Source of the DNA: Camarhynchus parvulus
Lineage: Eukaryota > Chordata > Aves > Passeriformes > Thraupidae
Assembly (NCBI RefSeq): GCF_901933205.1
Contig: NC_044601.1
Coordinates: 29,302,352 to 29,366,351 of the forward strand
Direction of reading: 5' to 3'
Length of the DNA stretch: 64,000 nucleotides
This document shows positions 26,031-39,100 of the stretch, one piece after another. The position numbers and the translations under genes were made by a program. Below the pieces are notes generated by a model, which was not told where the DNA came from, did no database searches, and worked only from the letters and a program-made list of their open reading frames with translations. Each line of letters begins with the position of its first letter. The stretch's first letter is position 1.

Positions 26031-29000
26031 TTGCTGTAGCAAAGAGTGCTTGGCCGGGCAGGAAGGAGTCCTGGACAGTGGCTGCTGCGGGTGTTTGGCA
26101 AGCAAAATCTTTCGCCGCCCGAACACACACCTCTTAATAAAACTGGATAGTAATCTCTCTTAATCTTTCCGTTGGAATGGACTATGGCAGGCAGATCATG
26201 TCAGAAGATGAGGAGGAATAAGTTTTAAACTTAAATTTTCTGAAAAAGGAAACTGAAGACACTCTGCAAAGTACAGCAGAGTTTATACTGGTCTCGCTAT
26301 GTATACTGAAATAGGAAGATAGCCTCAAAATTTCATTCTCCCAAAGAAAACTGCTCCTTATTTCTACCCAGGCAGTTTTTGTATGGCCCACCACTGTGCT
26401 GGAAAGATGTGGCACATGTTTCTGCAGTGTACACAGGTCCTAGCCTTTACCTGTGAGTGGCACGTTTTCCCTGACCTGAGAAGCACAACACCCTGCCAGC
26501 TGCACTTCCACTTACACCGGGACGTGTCTCCGTGTGGTCATTCGGGACAAAGCCATAGTCTGCCGCTGGCACGGCACCTGTTTGCAGCCACCCCCCACAG
26601 CTGTGTGCCTGTGCTCCCGTGTGACCCTGCAAGAACCATGAGAGCAGATTCCAGGGCGGTTTTCCCACTGGGTCTTTTCCCTCAGCACAAAGCATGATCT
26701 GTTTTGTGTAAACACAGGCCAAATGCATTGTACTGTGCTTTGAGAAATGTTTCCCTGCTGCAGTTGGCCAATTTGTTGTTTTACTGCCAGTTACACTGGC
26801 CAGCTGTTAATTCTGGGCTTTGCAACACCTGCCACAAGGCAAAGTTGCTGTGATGTGAGAAGCACGTGAGAATGGGTTCAGGATAAAAGCTTTGTATTTG
26901 GCCTTTCGCAGGGTCTCCAAATACAAAGAAAAAAAATCAAGGAGCCTGAGTCCTGTGGATTCATGCTCTTTATGTATGAGCATCCCTGAGCACTATGCTA
27001 CCTTTAGGCTACCTGACTGCTTTTTCTGGCCACTTTTACCACTTCATGTTTCTACTGAGAATACTGACAGCATTTTCATTTCTTGATATTATCCAAACCC
27101 ATTATTTTTTAAAGAAATTGCATTTTTGCCACTATTCACTTGTTTCTTTGGAGAAGCACAACTCTGAAGGCCCATGAAAGTCAGTATTCTGTAATTAACT
27201 CCAGCTGATTATGAGAAGTGCAATGAAACAGAAAAAAAAAACATGCAAGGAATGTTGCTTGAAACAGTAGGACATGGCAAAAAGCAACTTTGGGCCATTG
27301 TATTCAAACTTTAAAATGGCTTTAGGTAGTATGCCCTATAGTTACATTATTTGTGCGTCCAAGAGAAGCTGTATTGGTTGCTTTTTTACGGGTATTTTCC
27401 CTCTCCTTTAAACCTTGAATTAGTGAGACTCTCCAACCAGAAACTAGGAAAGGTTGCCTAACAAATATAAAGCAACCTAATGTAAGCAATGTTTATGCAT
27501 CACAAAACAGCATCTAAGAAATGTCTGTCTTCTTTTTGTTTCATGTGTAAAGCTTACTTTGCCTTTCAGTAAGTGGAAATTCCCCAAACTGCATCTTTCT
27601 CCTGTCATTCAAACCTTCAAATTCCCACAGAAGATCAGAATTTCTGCATTCAGGAAAAAGGATTTCTCTACAGACATAAAAAACAGCATCTAGCACATGA
27701 TTCACACTCTCTGGGACCTATCGCTGGGCGTTTACGGAGTACCATCGCCATTTGGCAAGTTCTTGCAGCAACATGCTTTCAAGTCCATTACTGTAGCTCT
27801 TAACTGCAGGGGTCAGATGCAGGAAGAATCCTGAGCGTTGTATCACACTTTAAATCTGTCTGTCTGTGAGCCTACAAGCATGTTACAACATAATGTATTG
27901 ACAATCACTGCTGTGCACTGCTGTGGCCGTTTTACAAGCTCTTGGGTATAACCCCCTCTGTTGCGCATAACACATTTATGCCCTGAGAGCTGGTGATTTC
28001 ATGAGCATTCAGAGGAAGTGTTTGTGTGCTTCCCAGTTTGTAAGCACACAATCTGTGTGCACCAATTCATGTCAGGGGGTACTGGCTGACTTCAATGGTC
28101 TTTGGAAGGTTAAAGGTTCATGCCAGAATGTCTGTAAAGGTGCGTTATAGTGCACTTCGTGTGATTCAGAAGGCTTTTGTTTCATCGGAGCCAGCAAACA
28201 TTTTAGAACATGGTACAACCAATCCCTGTGGGAGATGAATTTGCATCTTTCTCTGCAGGAGAGCATGTTGCTGCTGCTGCTGTTGTGAAGAGCCACTCAA
28301 GCAAATTTACATCTCTGTCTGTTGAGGAAGAAGAAGGAATTTAGTGCTCTGTGCAGAGGCCTCTCTAGAGGCATTTTCCCAAATCTGCTGAGAAATCAGC
28401 AGACTGAAAGCCAACCAAGCCTTGTCTTCTACAGGTGAATATAGGAACCAGTAGGAACACATTTTGTTGAGCGCGATTGCCACCGGCATTTAAAACAGCC
28501 AGGTGATACTGTTAGCTGCTCTGGCATCCCTCAGGCTTTTCTTTACTGAGTCAACTAGCAAAGAGCACACCCCCTTCCAACAGTCTCTGTGTCCTATGCC
28601 ACCCCTTAATGCAACACGCCCATTAGCCAGCACTCAGCATGTCTGCTTCTCCAGCTGCTTTGCTCCTGATTCTTTCACTTCTTATGTGTCACAATTTGAC
28701 TAAAAACACAGCCCCTATCTTCCCTTCTCCTCTAGTTTCAAATACAGACAATATGCAGTCAGTTTTCTCAGGTTTTTTTTTTTCCAATTTTTCTGTTCTC
28801 TTACTTAGCTTTATTTTGAATAATTCCCTTGTAGTTTTGCTCTCAGCCCTGTTTACCTGCTGTTGATAAGTTGTGGTATCTGCAGCTCACCACCTTGCTT
28901 TTTGAACTGCCTCTCTGGGCCTATTTAACAGGATTTCACATCTGAATATGTGTGTTTATGTGAAACCTGCATATCTCTTCTGACACTGACAATGTCATGT

Positions 29001-32000
29001 ATGTGAGCACCTCCTGCCAATGGTTTAAACAACCATCTCTTTTCTGTAATCAGTGATACCTCTTAAACTTGTCCCTAATACATTTAATATTGTATTGGGG
29101 AATGCACAAGTGGAGCAAGACTATGGACAGTGGCAAAATTGGCATGTATAAGCAAAAGCAAACATTTTTACATGCAAGGGGTGTGAGGAAGAATTAATTC
29201 AAAATTAAGTGAAACTGTAATAAAAAATGAGACTTCCCAAGGTGATCTGACACTCTGAAAGCACTGTGATGTACTTAGAAATTCAGAAGGACACAGAGTA
29301 ATTTTTTCTCTCCTATCATTTCTCCATTCTTCAGTACATGACAATTTGAATGTATGTCAGGTCTCTGCTGTATTTAAGACACAGTAAAACATCAGAAAAG
29401 GTTATAAAAGACTGTCTGCTGAAGTGTGACTCTCCCTCCCCCATTCTGATGCACTGCAAAGCCTCCAGAGATTTGTAGTTGCTGAGGCAAAAGTCAAAGC
29501 AAAAGCACTGCATTGTAAACCCAGCTTCTGGAATCTGAGACTAATCAGAAATTTCTTCACATAGGAAAAAGAAAACAAACATGCTAAGAAATAATTCAAT
29601 AATTTTATCCACATCAAATAATTGATTGTCTTTGTGCACACACGCACGTGTGCACACATGCACACATGCACAGAAGTCTGCCTTCAGATTTAGCTATTTT
29701 GGAAACCCTGCTTTCAGAGCTTATGGGATTTGCGATTGAGGCAACCAGGGATCACTGAAGAAGATAACCCCTGAGCTGGTGAGCTGTAGGGAGCCAAAGC
29801 CTGGTTTGTTTCTGTAGACTACAGACTTGTTACTTGCCGCAGTGTGAGATTACTTGCTTTGAAAGGGAAGCAAAGCTGCAGAGCAAGAATTAATTGGAGA
29901 AAGAAGCTGCTTGTTAGTTTCCCCCAGAGCCTTGCACTCAAAATTCACATGGTTTAGAAGCAATATCTGCATCCCTCTTTCTCTACACAGGGTTGTACAG
30001 AGATGTAACTAGTCATTCCTACTTGAGAAAGCCCTGGCTTTGGAGCTGCGTTTGTGCACTCACCTAGGCAGGTTCTTTCAGAGCCGCAGCCATAAACTGG
30101 GGTCACTGAGCGTGAACGCCATGTGTGCTGCTGATTACAACAGATCATGGAATGCTGACCTAAGGAAAGTTTTTCATTCAGTCTAAATGAACTGGTTAAA
30201 ACGTGAATGAAAAAGAGTAAAATCTCAAGGAAAACTTCCTAAACCACTTAAGTAGATGGACTGATTCCGGTAGTATTAGTGCCTGAAACTTCCCCCAAAT
30301 GTCAGCAGACTTCACAAGTTAGAGTAATGCCAGTCATCTAGCCTTCAGAGCAGTCTCTGAGAGAAGGAGCCAAGTCAGGGCTCAGCTGAAGCAACATCTT
30401 TTCATGACACATGAAAACTAACCATAATCTCTCCTCCCTACAATTTTACCCACTAATCTTACTTATCTTTTACCCTCCTTTAATCCCACTTTCTTTCTTA
30501 TCTCTCTCCTGCTCTTCCTGACAGCCTTAGCTATTTTTTGAGAGGTAATGAACAGGGAACCCAGTGATACTAGGTTTTTCCAGATTAATGATGACTGAAA
30601 ACAGCAAACAAACATTGTCCGTGCCCCTACCAAGGAAACTACCTGTTCTGTAAGCTGACTTCCTATCAGGTGCCAAAGCATCCCATCCAGAAGCATGTGC
30701 AAAACAACCAAATGTTTGCATCTTGGTTACCAGGGAATCCAGCAACTCCTCCCTGCAACTGCAAGAAACCAGACTGTCCCTTTTCCTGCTTAGCTACTGC
30801 TTCTCCATGACATTAGTACACTATACTCAGCATGCAGGTGATGACTTCAACTCCCTCCAGTCCTCCTTGCTTGCCTGATACACCTAGTGCTATAGGGCCT
30901 TCTTTAGTCACATGGTCTTTATCCTACTGAGAATTTCTCATGCTGCAGAAATCCTCTCTTTCTGTGTCCCTGCAAGCAATGGTGATAAAAAATTACAACC
31001 ATGAAGTAGGAAATGTAGCTGCATTCTTCCATGACATATGACTTTACTAAAATAACCTTCCTAAAATATCCTAGTGAAGCATTTTTTTATCTTCATAGAC
31101 TTCTTGCCTCACATCTTTCCCTTCCCTAAGCCGAAATCTTCATTTTTAAGTGACTTACCTGCGGGTGCCAGGTGTTCAATGATACTGCCTTTATTTACCT
31201 TAGGCCTAGGTATTTTTTACTAGCTAAACACTACACCCTGTTAAAAAATACCAAAACATAACATAAGCACTTCTTATTTTAGAAACCATCTTCTTCTCTG
31301 ACACTTCCTCATGCATTTGTTTCCAGGAGAGAGGTCTTTATGTGTTGCTTTTCACTGCAGGGAATTGCTGTGCTGTACCAAGCCAGCATCACAAGCCTGC
31401 TCCTCTTAATGCTCAGACACTCTTCAACTGTCTGAGCTAAGAAAGCAGAGAGTGAGGGAGGCTGGCAGGCATTGGGGGTGCAGGCTGTTGGTGCACTTGC
31501 TAACTTAAGTGTGCACTTTGTCAAATTTCACGCTGGACAGACAAGTCATTGCCAAGGGAGAAGCTGAAACTATGCAAGGGGCCTTAATAAGATGTGTTAG
31601 TGGCTGCAGGGAGATCAGGAAAACAAGAAACTGTCCGCTGGTAAATTATCCAAAGCAGAAGTGTTTGTGAGGGGGGAAGAAACAGCAACTTAGCTGTCTT
31701 TAGTCACCTAGGGTAATTAATCAGCATCATCAAGCCCTGGCATCAGTAAATTCTGAAAAAGGTTTTCAAGTGTTTATGGTTTCAGGATAAATTTCTTCCA
31801 GCACTGTGCACCTAGAGTGTTCTTGCGCTGATAGCTTTGTCGCAGAGTAATAGCCTGCCATGCAGATGTACCCATTTCCTCCCCTGTGGGAAAAGTCTAG
31901 CTGCTCCTTCATGGGTCAGAGTCATCACACCTGGGCCCTCTCTCCTCCATGCCCTGAGTCAACTAGCTCTTCAAGACCATTGATTTTGGGGTTTTCCCAG

Positions 32001-35000
32001 CTTGCTTCTGCAATGACAGAGTGGTGTGTTTTCTGGGGGGTGGAAGCTGTCAGCTGTTGCCTGCCCTGTGAAGGAGCATAGAGGATCAGAGGGAACTTGA
32101 CCTGTCTGAATGGTCACAGGGGGCCAAGCCTGGTGCAGTGTCACACAGGGGAAGTAAGATCCTGGGACAGACTATCTGCATTACGACATTTCAATTACCT
32201 GTGTTCACACCTGACCACTGCAGCCAGGCCAAGAAAACAGTGCCAGACAGAAAAACTAAACCATCTAAGTTTTCCAGAGTTTCCTTTCTTTATATGGCTG
32301 GACCTCTTGCTTCCCCCACCTAAATGAGCCAATTATGATGTCTCATGGATTTCTAAGGTCTAATAAGGCAGAATTTTGCTTTAGTGTTTCTCTTGTGCCT
32401 ACTGTGGGCTCCTTCCATGTTGCATAGCACCAACTCATGCACCCAGGCGAGGTATTTCTACCTCTTATTCTGGTTTGTGCAAAGGAGGGAGCACACAAAA
32501 GACTGGCTCCCCAGTCATCAAAACTTTACATGATTTGTACATTTTAACAAACAAACATCAGGATTCATTGCTTACAGATTATGTAACTTTCATTAATTAG
32601 TACTCAGCCCCCTATTTGCCATGCTAATTAGTCTGCAGGTGCAGTTTTTCCCTCTGTCTGACTCTGGGATCTGTTTGGAGTAGGTGGTCACTGAGTTGGT
32701 GGTCCACTGCTGGAATTACCTCTCCCCCAGTTACTGCTCAGTTCTGACCTTACTGCTGGTGGCTCTCATCCAGACAGGCCATTCATCTTGGGATTGCCTT
32801 TCCTTTTCCCTAAAACAATCACTAGCCAAGCATATAATGTTCACAATGCAATTGCTTAATCATAACTGTCTAGTTATGATCTACATCTACTGATTGACAA
32901 CAACAAAAAAACTGTGAAGTTTGATTCAGCTCTTGAGACACCCAAATCTTGAGGGGCTCAATATCACTTCCAGCCTTTCAAAGGCCCTCTCTACCTTACT
33001 CAGTCACCTGTCTCCTCAAGTCATGCAACATTGCTGCCTCTCTGCATGCTTCGTTGTACTTGATAAGGGGAATAAATTGTTAAGATGGACTGACAGTGAC
33101 ACATAGAAGCATTATAAGCCTGTAAATCCTATTTCTAGAGAAAATAAGAACTCCTTACATCTAATTGCAGGCTGTAAACCTTATCTGCACTAGTAAACTG
33201 AAAAAGTTTTCTGTCTGAGGTTTTTTTTTTTTTAATTTCCAAGACAGCTTCTGGCATATCCATCAAATGAGACAAAGCTTAAGCAGGATTTCTCCCTTAC
33301 TTTGGCTGTTCTCAGTGCCTGTGTTCTCCAAATGTAGATGGAGAATGAGACTTGGGTCTCAGCAACACTGGAACCAGCTGAGCATTTGGAAGATGTTTAA
33401 AGATCACCAGGGCTCCTGAGAGTGGAAAAAGAAAAAAACCCAGTAGTTTTGTGTCCATTTTAATAAATTTTGAAAGCTTTCAATGAGCACAAGGGTTACT
33501 ATAAACAAGAAGCAAAAACTGTCAAGAAGACTTCTATTCAGCCCTCAATAAGAAAGGTTTTCCATTCCTTGAATGTCTGTATTATTAGGACAGGTATCGG
33601 TGTATCCTCTTTTATTGAAGTAGGAGTCTTCCTTGCACACTCTATTTTAAACTGCAGCAGACTCTACTGTGAGTTTAATTATCAACATAGGCAGAACACC
33701 AAAACTACAGTATAATAGGTACAATACCAGGTCAATATTTTTTTTCTTGTTTTTACCCCTCTGGTTTGGTTTTTGGAGGGGTCTTTTTCTGTTATTTTGC
33801 TTGTAACAGTGATTAAGCTCAGTCCCAAAAACTCTGCAAGGAAGAATGAACTACAAAAAATCACATCTCTTTTTTTTCAAGCAAAATGGCACAGGGAAAT
33901 AGATGAAGGGGCCGCATCTCATCATTTTCCTATCATCTTACATGCTGGTTTCCTTAAACCAGTCACAATCCATGTTGTTGTCATTTGGGCTTCTTAGGTT
34001 GTTCCAAGAGGATGAATTACAATTACTAGGAAGTTATGAATTTCCACCCTCAGCAAATTGAGGATCCCTTGTTCACATGCCAGAACTTCATGTCATCCAG
34101 CTTAGCTCCTCTCACTCCCAGCAGGTTTTTCATCCCCCTGCACTGGTAACTTTGTCGAGAAAACTGTCACCACGCTTTGGCCTTTTTTGGCTGTGCTGCA
34201 CTCACCTAGGTTATGGTTTGTCACACTGGGCCTCATTTCATTGTTGCAAGTGGCCAGTGCTGCCCACAGTGTTTGAAGAAGTCCTCAGTAGGTCCCAAGT
34301 GACCCTGAGAGTCTCTTTCCTCTCTGCTGGCAGTGGCCAAGATATATCTGAAGATCTTCTCGCAGCTGTGCCCCACTAGTTCTCTGATCATTTTGTAAAT
34401 GGCATGCTGTCATGCATTTTGTTCCACCTGCATGACCTCTGATGTATTTCCAGCTGAACACAAAGATTCTAGCTGCTGGTTCTCAGGACCATAATCTTAT
34501 CACTTTGGATTATTGAAGTACTTGTTGTATGATTGCTCTCATCTCCTTAAATAATCCAGTTCTAATTCTTGTGCCAAAAATCACTAGTAAAAATGTAAAC
34601 AAGTTACCATCCACAGGACAGCACAGATCAGTCCTGTCTCTAAATGGGCTATTGCAGTCAGCACCTGCCACTTTTGACTTCTATTAATCAGCTATTCCTC
34701 AGAATCCCAAGTGGAGTACCTATAAATCTGTCTCCCTCATTTTGTTGTGTTAACATGACTTTACTTTCTTTGCTTCTGAAGCTCATAATTTTCCTTATTA
34801 GATGAGGAATTTAATTCTTTCCACCCAAGAAGAGGTTTCACTGCCACTATGGATGGCATCCCTCCTCAGATATTTCTGTCCATTGTGCTACCCTGTTTTT
34901 ATCTGGTTCTAGATCCCCTTCCTAAGCACTGAATGCAACAAGAAAAATTATTCTTTGGCTTTTTCTCAAACCATAGCAGTAGCAATCTTAGTAGTTATCA

Positions 35001-36069
35001 ACAGTTTAGAAGTCCCTTACCAGCTTGAAATTCTGTCTGGAGAAAAATGTATCAAAGTCACCTTGGTTTTTCTATAAGTAGTTGAAGTGTGAGTTAACAA
35101 TGGAAACAGTCATAAAAGAAGACATTAAAAAAAGGAAAGAAACATAAACACCCTTGACAGTGTAAGTATGGGAATCTGGAGCTGCAAAGAAGGATGGCAG
35201 GTTATGAGTATGATGCTTTAGGATATACCACCTAGCCGAGTACAGCAGGGCCTTGCTGTCAGCTTCTGGCTGCCTGCAATACTTGAAGAACATTCTAAGG
35301 CAAGAGAGGAGATCTGTCGTAGGAGGAAGGGGCTCCTAGAGAGGAGAGAATTGTGGAACACTGACATTAAAAAAGAATGAAGCCATTTCTGGGGGGGGGA
35401 GGCGGGGAGAGACTGTAAAAGCAAGAAGAAATAAATAATCCCATCATCAAGCCATGGCTCCTAGGAAGCAGTCCCTTCCTCTGTATGGAAAGAATCTGTA
35501 GCATTTCTTCAAAGACTACATTGCATATGAACTTTAAAAAAAGCAGATAAGAAATAATCACATTAAATGGCCAAACAGTGCCATCTGGGGACTACTCTCA
35601 TAAGAATAGCATGAGCAAAAGGCAGTAAAGTTAATGAAGGACCTGCTTTTTCACTCAGAATGAGCAGAACTTTATTCTGTGGGAAGTTCTGATTATTTGC
35701 ACAGGGCCAGTCTTGGGGTCAGGCACTGAGTGGCACACAATGCTCTATTAACAGACAGGACTGCTCCAGGAAAGGAACACCAACACATCTCTAAATTCAA
35801 GAGCTGTGGTCAAGCAGTAGCTTTCTTGTATGTTCTTGATAGAAAGAATTTCTTAATTTGAAGTTTGTAGGAAACAGGAGACTACATTGAAATCAAGGAA
35901 AGGACAATATGATGTAGCACCAATGGGGAAGTGCTTTCAGAGCTTCTTGTTTTATTATGCTATACAACAGAAGTTTATTTCACAAAGCCTTCAGGGCACA
36001 ATGATCCCCCATTTAAAGCAGTTATTTTCGTATGAGTGCCTGAGATTTTGCTTAAAGACTGCAGTAAAT
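26031..36069. other. Intergenic interval, first part
   Basis: No gene, pseudogene or known interspersed repeat was recognised on either strand. Open frames are short and unlike known proteins. Minor features are an alternating CA/TG tract near 29636-29670 and a G-run at 35391-35406. Immediately right of the CpG island (26031-26220) is ordinary sequence with no clear divergent coding exon. Confidence 0.5.
29633..29671. repeat. Alternating purine-pyrimidine (CA/TG/CG) tract
   Basis: A short tract built of GCACACACGCACGTGTGCAC and GCACACATGCACA units, with an inner palindrome GCACGTGTGC-like core. It is potentially Z-DNA forming, with no further function visible. Confidence 0.75.
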
Positions 36070-36165
36070 TCACAGAATCATTTCATCAGAATGGTTTGGG
36101 TTGAAAGAGGCAAGAAAAATCATCTGGCTCCAGTCCCCCTGCCATGGGATACAGTCAGCACTACC
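36070..36165 (-). mobile_element. CR1 LINE 3' tail fragment (antisense)
   Basis: The plus strand reads 'cacagaatcatttcatcaga', 'atggtttgggttgaaagagg' and 'ccagtccccctgccatggga', the reverse complement of the avian CR1 3' tail. Only about 95 bp remain. Confidence 0.85.
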
Positions 36166-39100
36166 ATATAGCTGTTTGTACAAGCAGTGCGAATATGTCT
36201 TTCCAGGCTGGTGCAGATGATACAAATGGAAGCAGAGATCTCTTGCAAGGACAGCCGTGTCATTTCAGAAATGGCATGAGGGAAAGGAGCTACAAGAACA
36301 AAGCGCCTGCTGCTGCCTTCAGGCAGGCAGATTCAGTCTGGGCTCCTGCAGGAATGCAAGCTTGATGGTTTCCTAGAAAATGCAGGCTTTTCAGCAGAAT
36401 ATAGAAAACCCAGAAATTGACCAAATCTGCTGATTTGGGTGTTGTGCAAACAAAAGCCAAGAGCAGCTGCTTTTAATCCCAAGCTGCATATACAAAAAGG
36501 GAAGTAGGAAAGTAGCAAAGGCAATAAATTTTTGCATTTCTTTCAGAGCCTTAGATTTCTTTGAAGGATTATGAGTATTATGTTAAGACCTTCAGTTTAA
36601 GCTGGATCAAAGAGGAAAGAGGAACCAGAGAATGTGGTTTTCAGTAAGAAGCTATGGAAGTAATGCAGACTTTTTTTTACTTTCACCCTCAAACTGCCTA
36701 CAATCCAGGCTAGCTCTTGTAAAACCAACATAAAAAAATTGAGCTGCATCAGAAGTCTCTGCAATGTTTGGCTGCCCATCTGTGGTATTTTAACATTTTC
36801 AAGATTTCAAAATGTTCAGTACACAAGTATTCCCTTCTGTTATATTTATAGGTTTTAAATCACATGCTATTAATTCTATTTATTATTTATAATGCATTCA
36901 TTTCAATTCACCTGCTGCAATATACAGTTCATTTTTAATACATAGTTTGTAAATTCAGTTTCATTGCAAAGTCTGCCTTCTCTTGTGCTAGCCCCTGGAA
37001 CTGAGTTCTTATCCAGAGACCAGTGCCTGGGAAATCTGCTAAAAAACAGCACATGATCTGCATCCTCATGAAACTGCCTGACATTTAGGGTCACCACCAT
37101 GTTGATGCTAAGCCTGCTGAGACTGGAGTGAGAACAGTAGGCACTAACCTCTCTCCTTCTTACCTATGCAAGGGAAGCAGAGCAAGTCATCCAGCCACTA
37201 GGGTGGAGTGACCCACATTTTTCCACCTTCCTGCTCAGTCTGAACAAACATAAGTGGTGTTTTGACCATCTCTCTGTAGTGGCTACACTCACTATGGTGT
37301 GTGAAGATACCATGAACCTTACTGGGGACAGATTTTTGTCGGAACAACCACTGAACAACCTGCTCTTGAGGTAACTCATAATCAGATAAACAGAAATCAA
37401 AGCATAGTAAATTAATTCCCTCCAGCTTGTAGCAGTTTCCAGGCAGGATAGTTAGTTCCATGGTACACATGTCATACCAGCACTACCTCCATTCAGCCTC
37501 AGCCAGAGTCTCCAAAGGTCCTTGGGGAAGTTTCACTCAGCATCCTCTCTAAGGGACAGCTGTGGGTATGTTCACAGGGGCTCTCAAGCCCATGCTTGAG
37601 CCCTCTTGCACTCTCCACTGCTCCTCTTTCTTGCACCAACTCCCTGGACAGTTTGACACCTCTCCCCTCCAGCATAGTGATGCTACATCCTTCTTTTCGC
37701 AAGGGAGTGTTGTTTAAAAAGTGTGTTAACCATGGACAAAACAGATGCTATACACCAGTTGGCAAAAGATGCTTTTTGCTGGTAGAACTTCTCTGCAGGT
37801 ATGCCAGGGGAACTAGAATAACAAGAAAGTTTTAGACTGTCCCTAATATACAGTCTCAAAAAAAAAAAATCACCCTCTGTTTTATTCAGTTCTTCAGATA
37901 CAAAAGAAATATGTATTCAGCTCCTTTAGGAATTGAACCATTGACCTTTCTGAATGCCAGAAAGCCTAGAAGTAGGGCAGAGAGAGAATGATTATCATAT
38001 TGTTGAGACAGAAGAACTCCCATAACTACTAACTGTTAGACCTGACACTACCTGAGAAAAAGGAAGACAGGATGCTGTTGTTAGAGCAGGATCTGTTGGG
38101 AGCTGGTTGCACAGATAATCCAGGGTGGCAAAGGTTTCTCTGATGTTTTGGAGGGCACTTGACTTGTTTCATGTGGTACACACAAATAAGTCACATCCTT
38201 ATAATAGTTGTTTGCAAGATGCAGAAAGCAGCATTGACCCAAATCAGGGGGGTTTGTCCTCAGGGGAACCCTCAGAAATGTGTTTCTGGTAGAGGTGCTC
38301 AGGCATATTTTCTTCCAGATACTGGAAGTCCCTGCGATGGTGGGACAGTGAGAGGGAGGCATGTATGCTTTGTCTCAGGGAGTTGCCTCAGCTCCAGGCC
38401 AGAGAGTGCAGAGCCTCTCTCCAAAAAACCCCAAGAACCCATGTTTATACCCAGTGAGGCATCCCAATTCCTTTACCAGCAATGGTGGAATATTTGGAAG
38501 AAACTATAGTGCCTGAATACATTTTTGCCTGTTTCTGTGCTTCCAGGAAGCAGAGTGCAGTGTTTTCAGCATAGGGAAAACTGCTTCCTAGGACTTCTGT
38601 GAACACAACTCCCTGTCCAAGCTGCAGCAGGTAATTTGACAGCAGGTGGATGTTCACAATAGGGAACTGCTGTGTCATGTTCAAAGGGGCAGAGCTAAGG
38701 TTGAATAAATATTCAGACTCCCTCATGCCTGGTTTAACAACTGACTCTTGCTTTGAAAGGAGTTCTCTGAAATACCAGATCCCCTAGAGGAGTGCCTCTA
38801 GGTAACAGCTGCAGAATGCCAGGGTTCAAAATGCCTGAACCCCCGGTGTCCAGACTCATTGTCAAGCAGCTTCCTCTTTTTGAAAGTTGCTTTGATTAGG
38901 ATTCAGTGACTCTTGCAGTATCACATACGCTAAGTGCTCAAACACCAACATAAACCAGAGATCTGAGAACAGCTTTTGCACTCCTGGGAGAGTTTCTGTG
39001 AATCTGCTGAGGAACCACTGTGTCTCACAGCACTGCAATTTGTCTTTATCTCATCTTCTCACTGCCCTCTATTTCCAAGGCAAAAAAAAAAAACCAAAAC

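Noticed and set aside
25037..26128. 363-codon minus frame (and 242- and 205-codon plus frames) over the CpG island
   Set aside because: They run through the PIGG exon 1 splice donor and GC-rich promoter, with Arg/Gly/Pro-rich shadow composition. Only the segment 25324-25483 matches PIGG.
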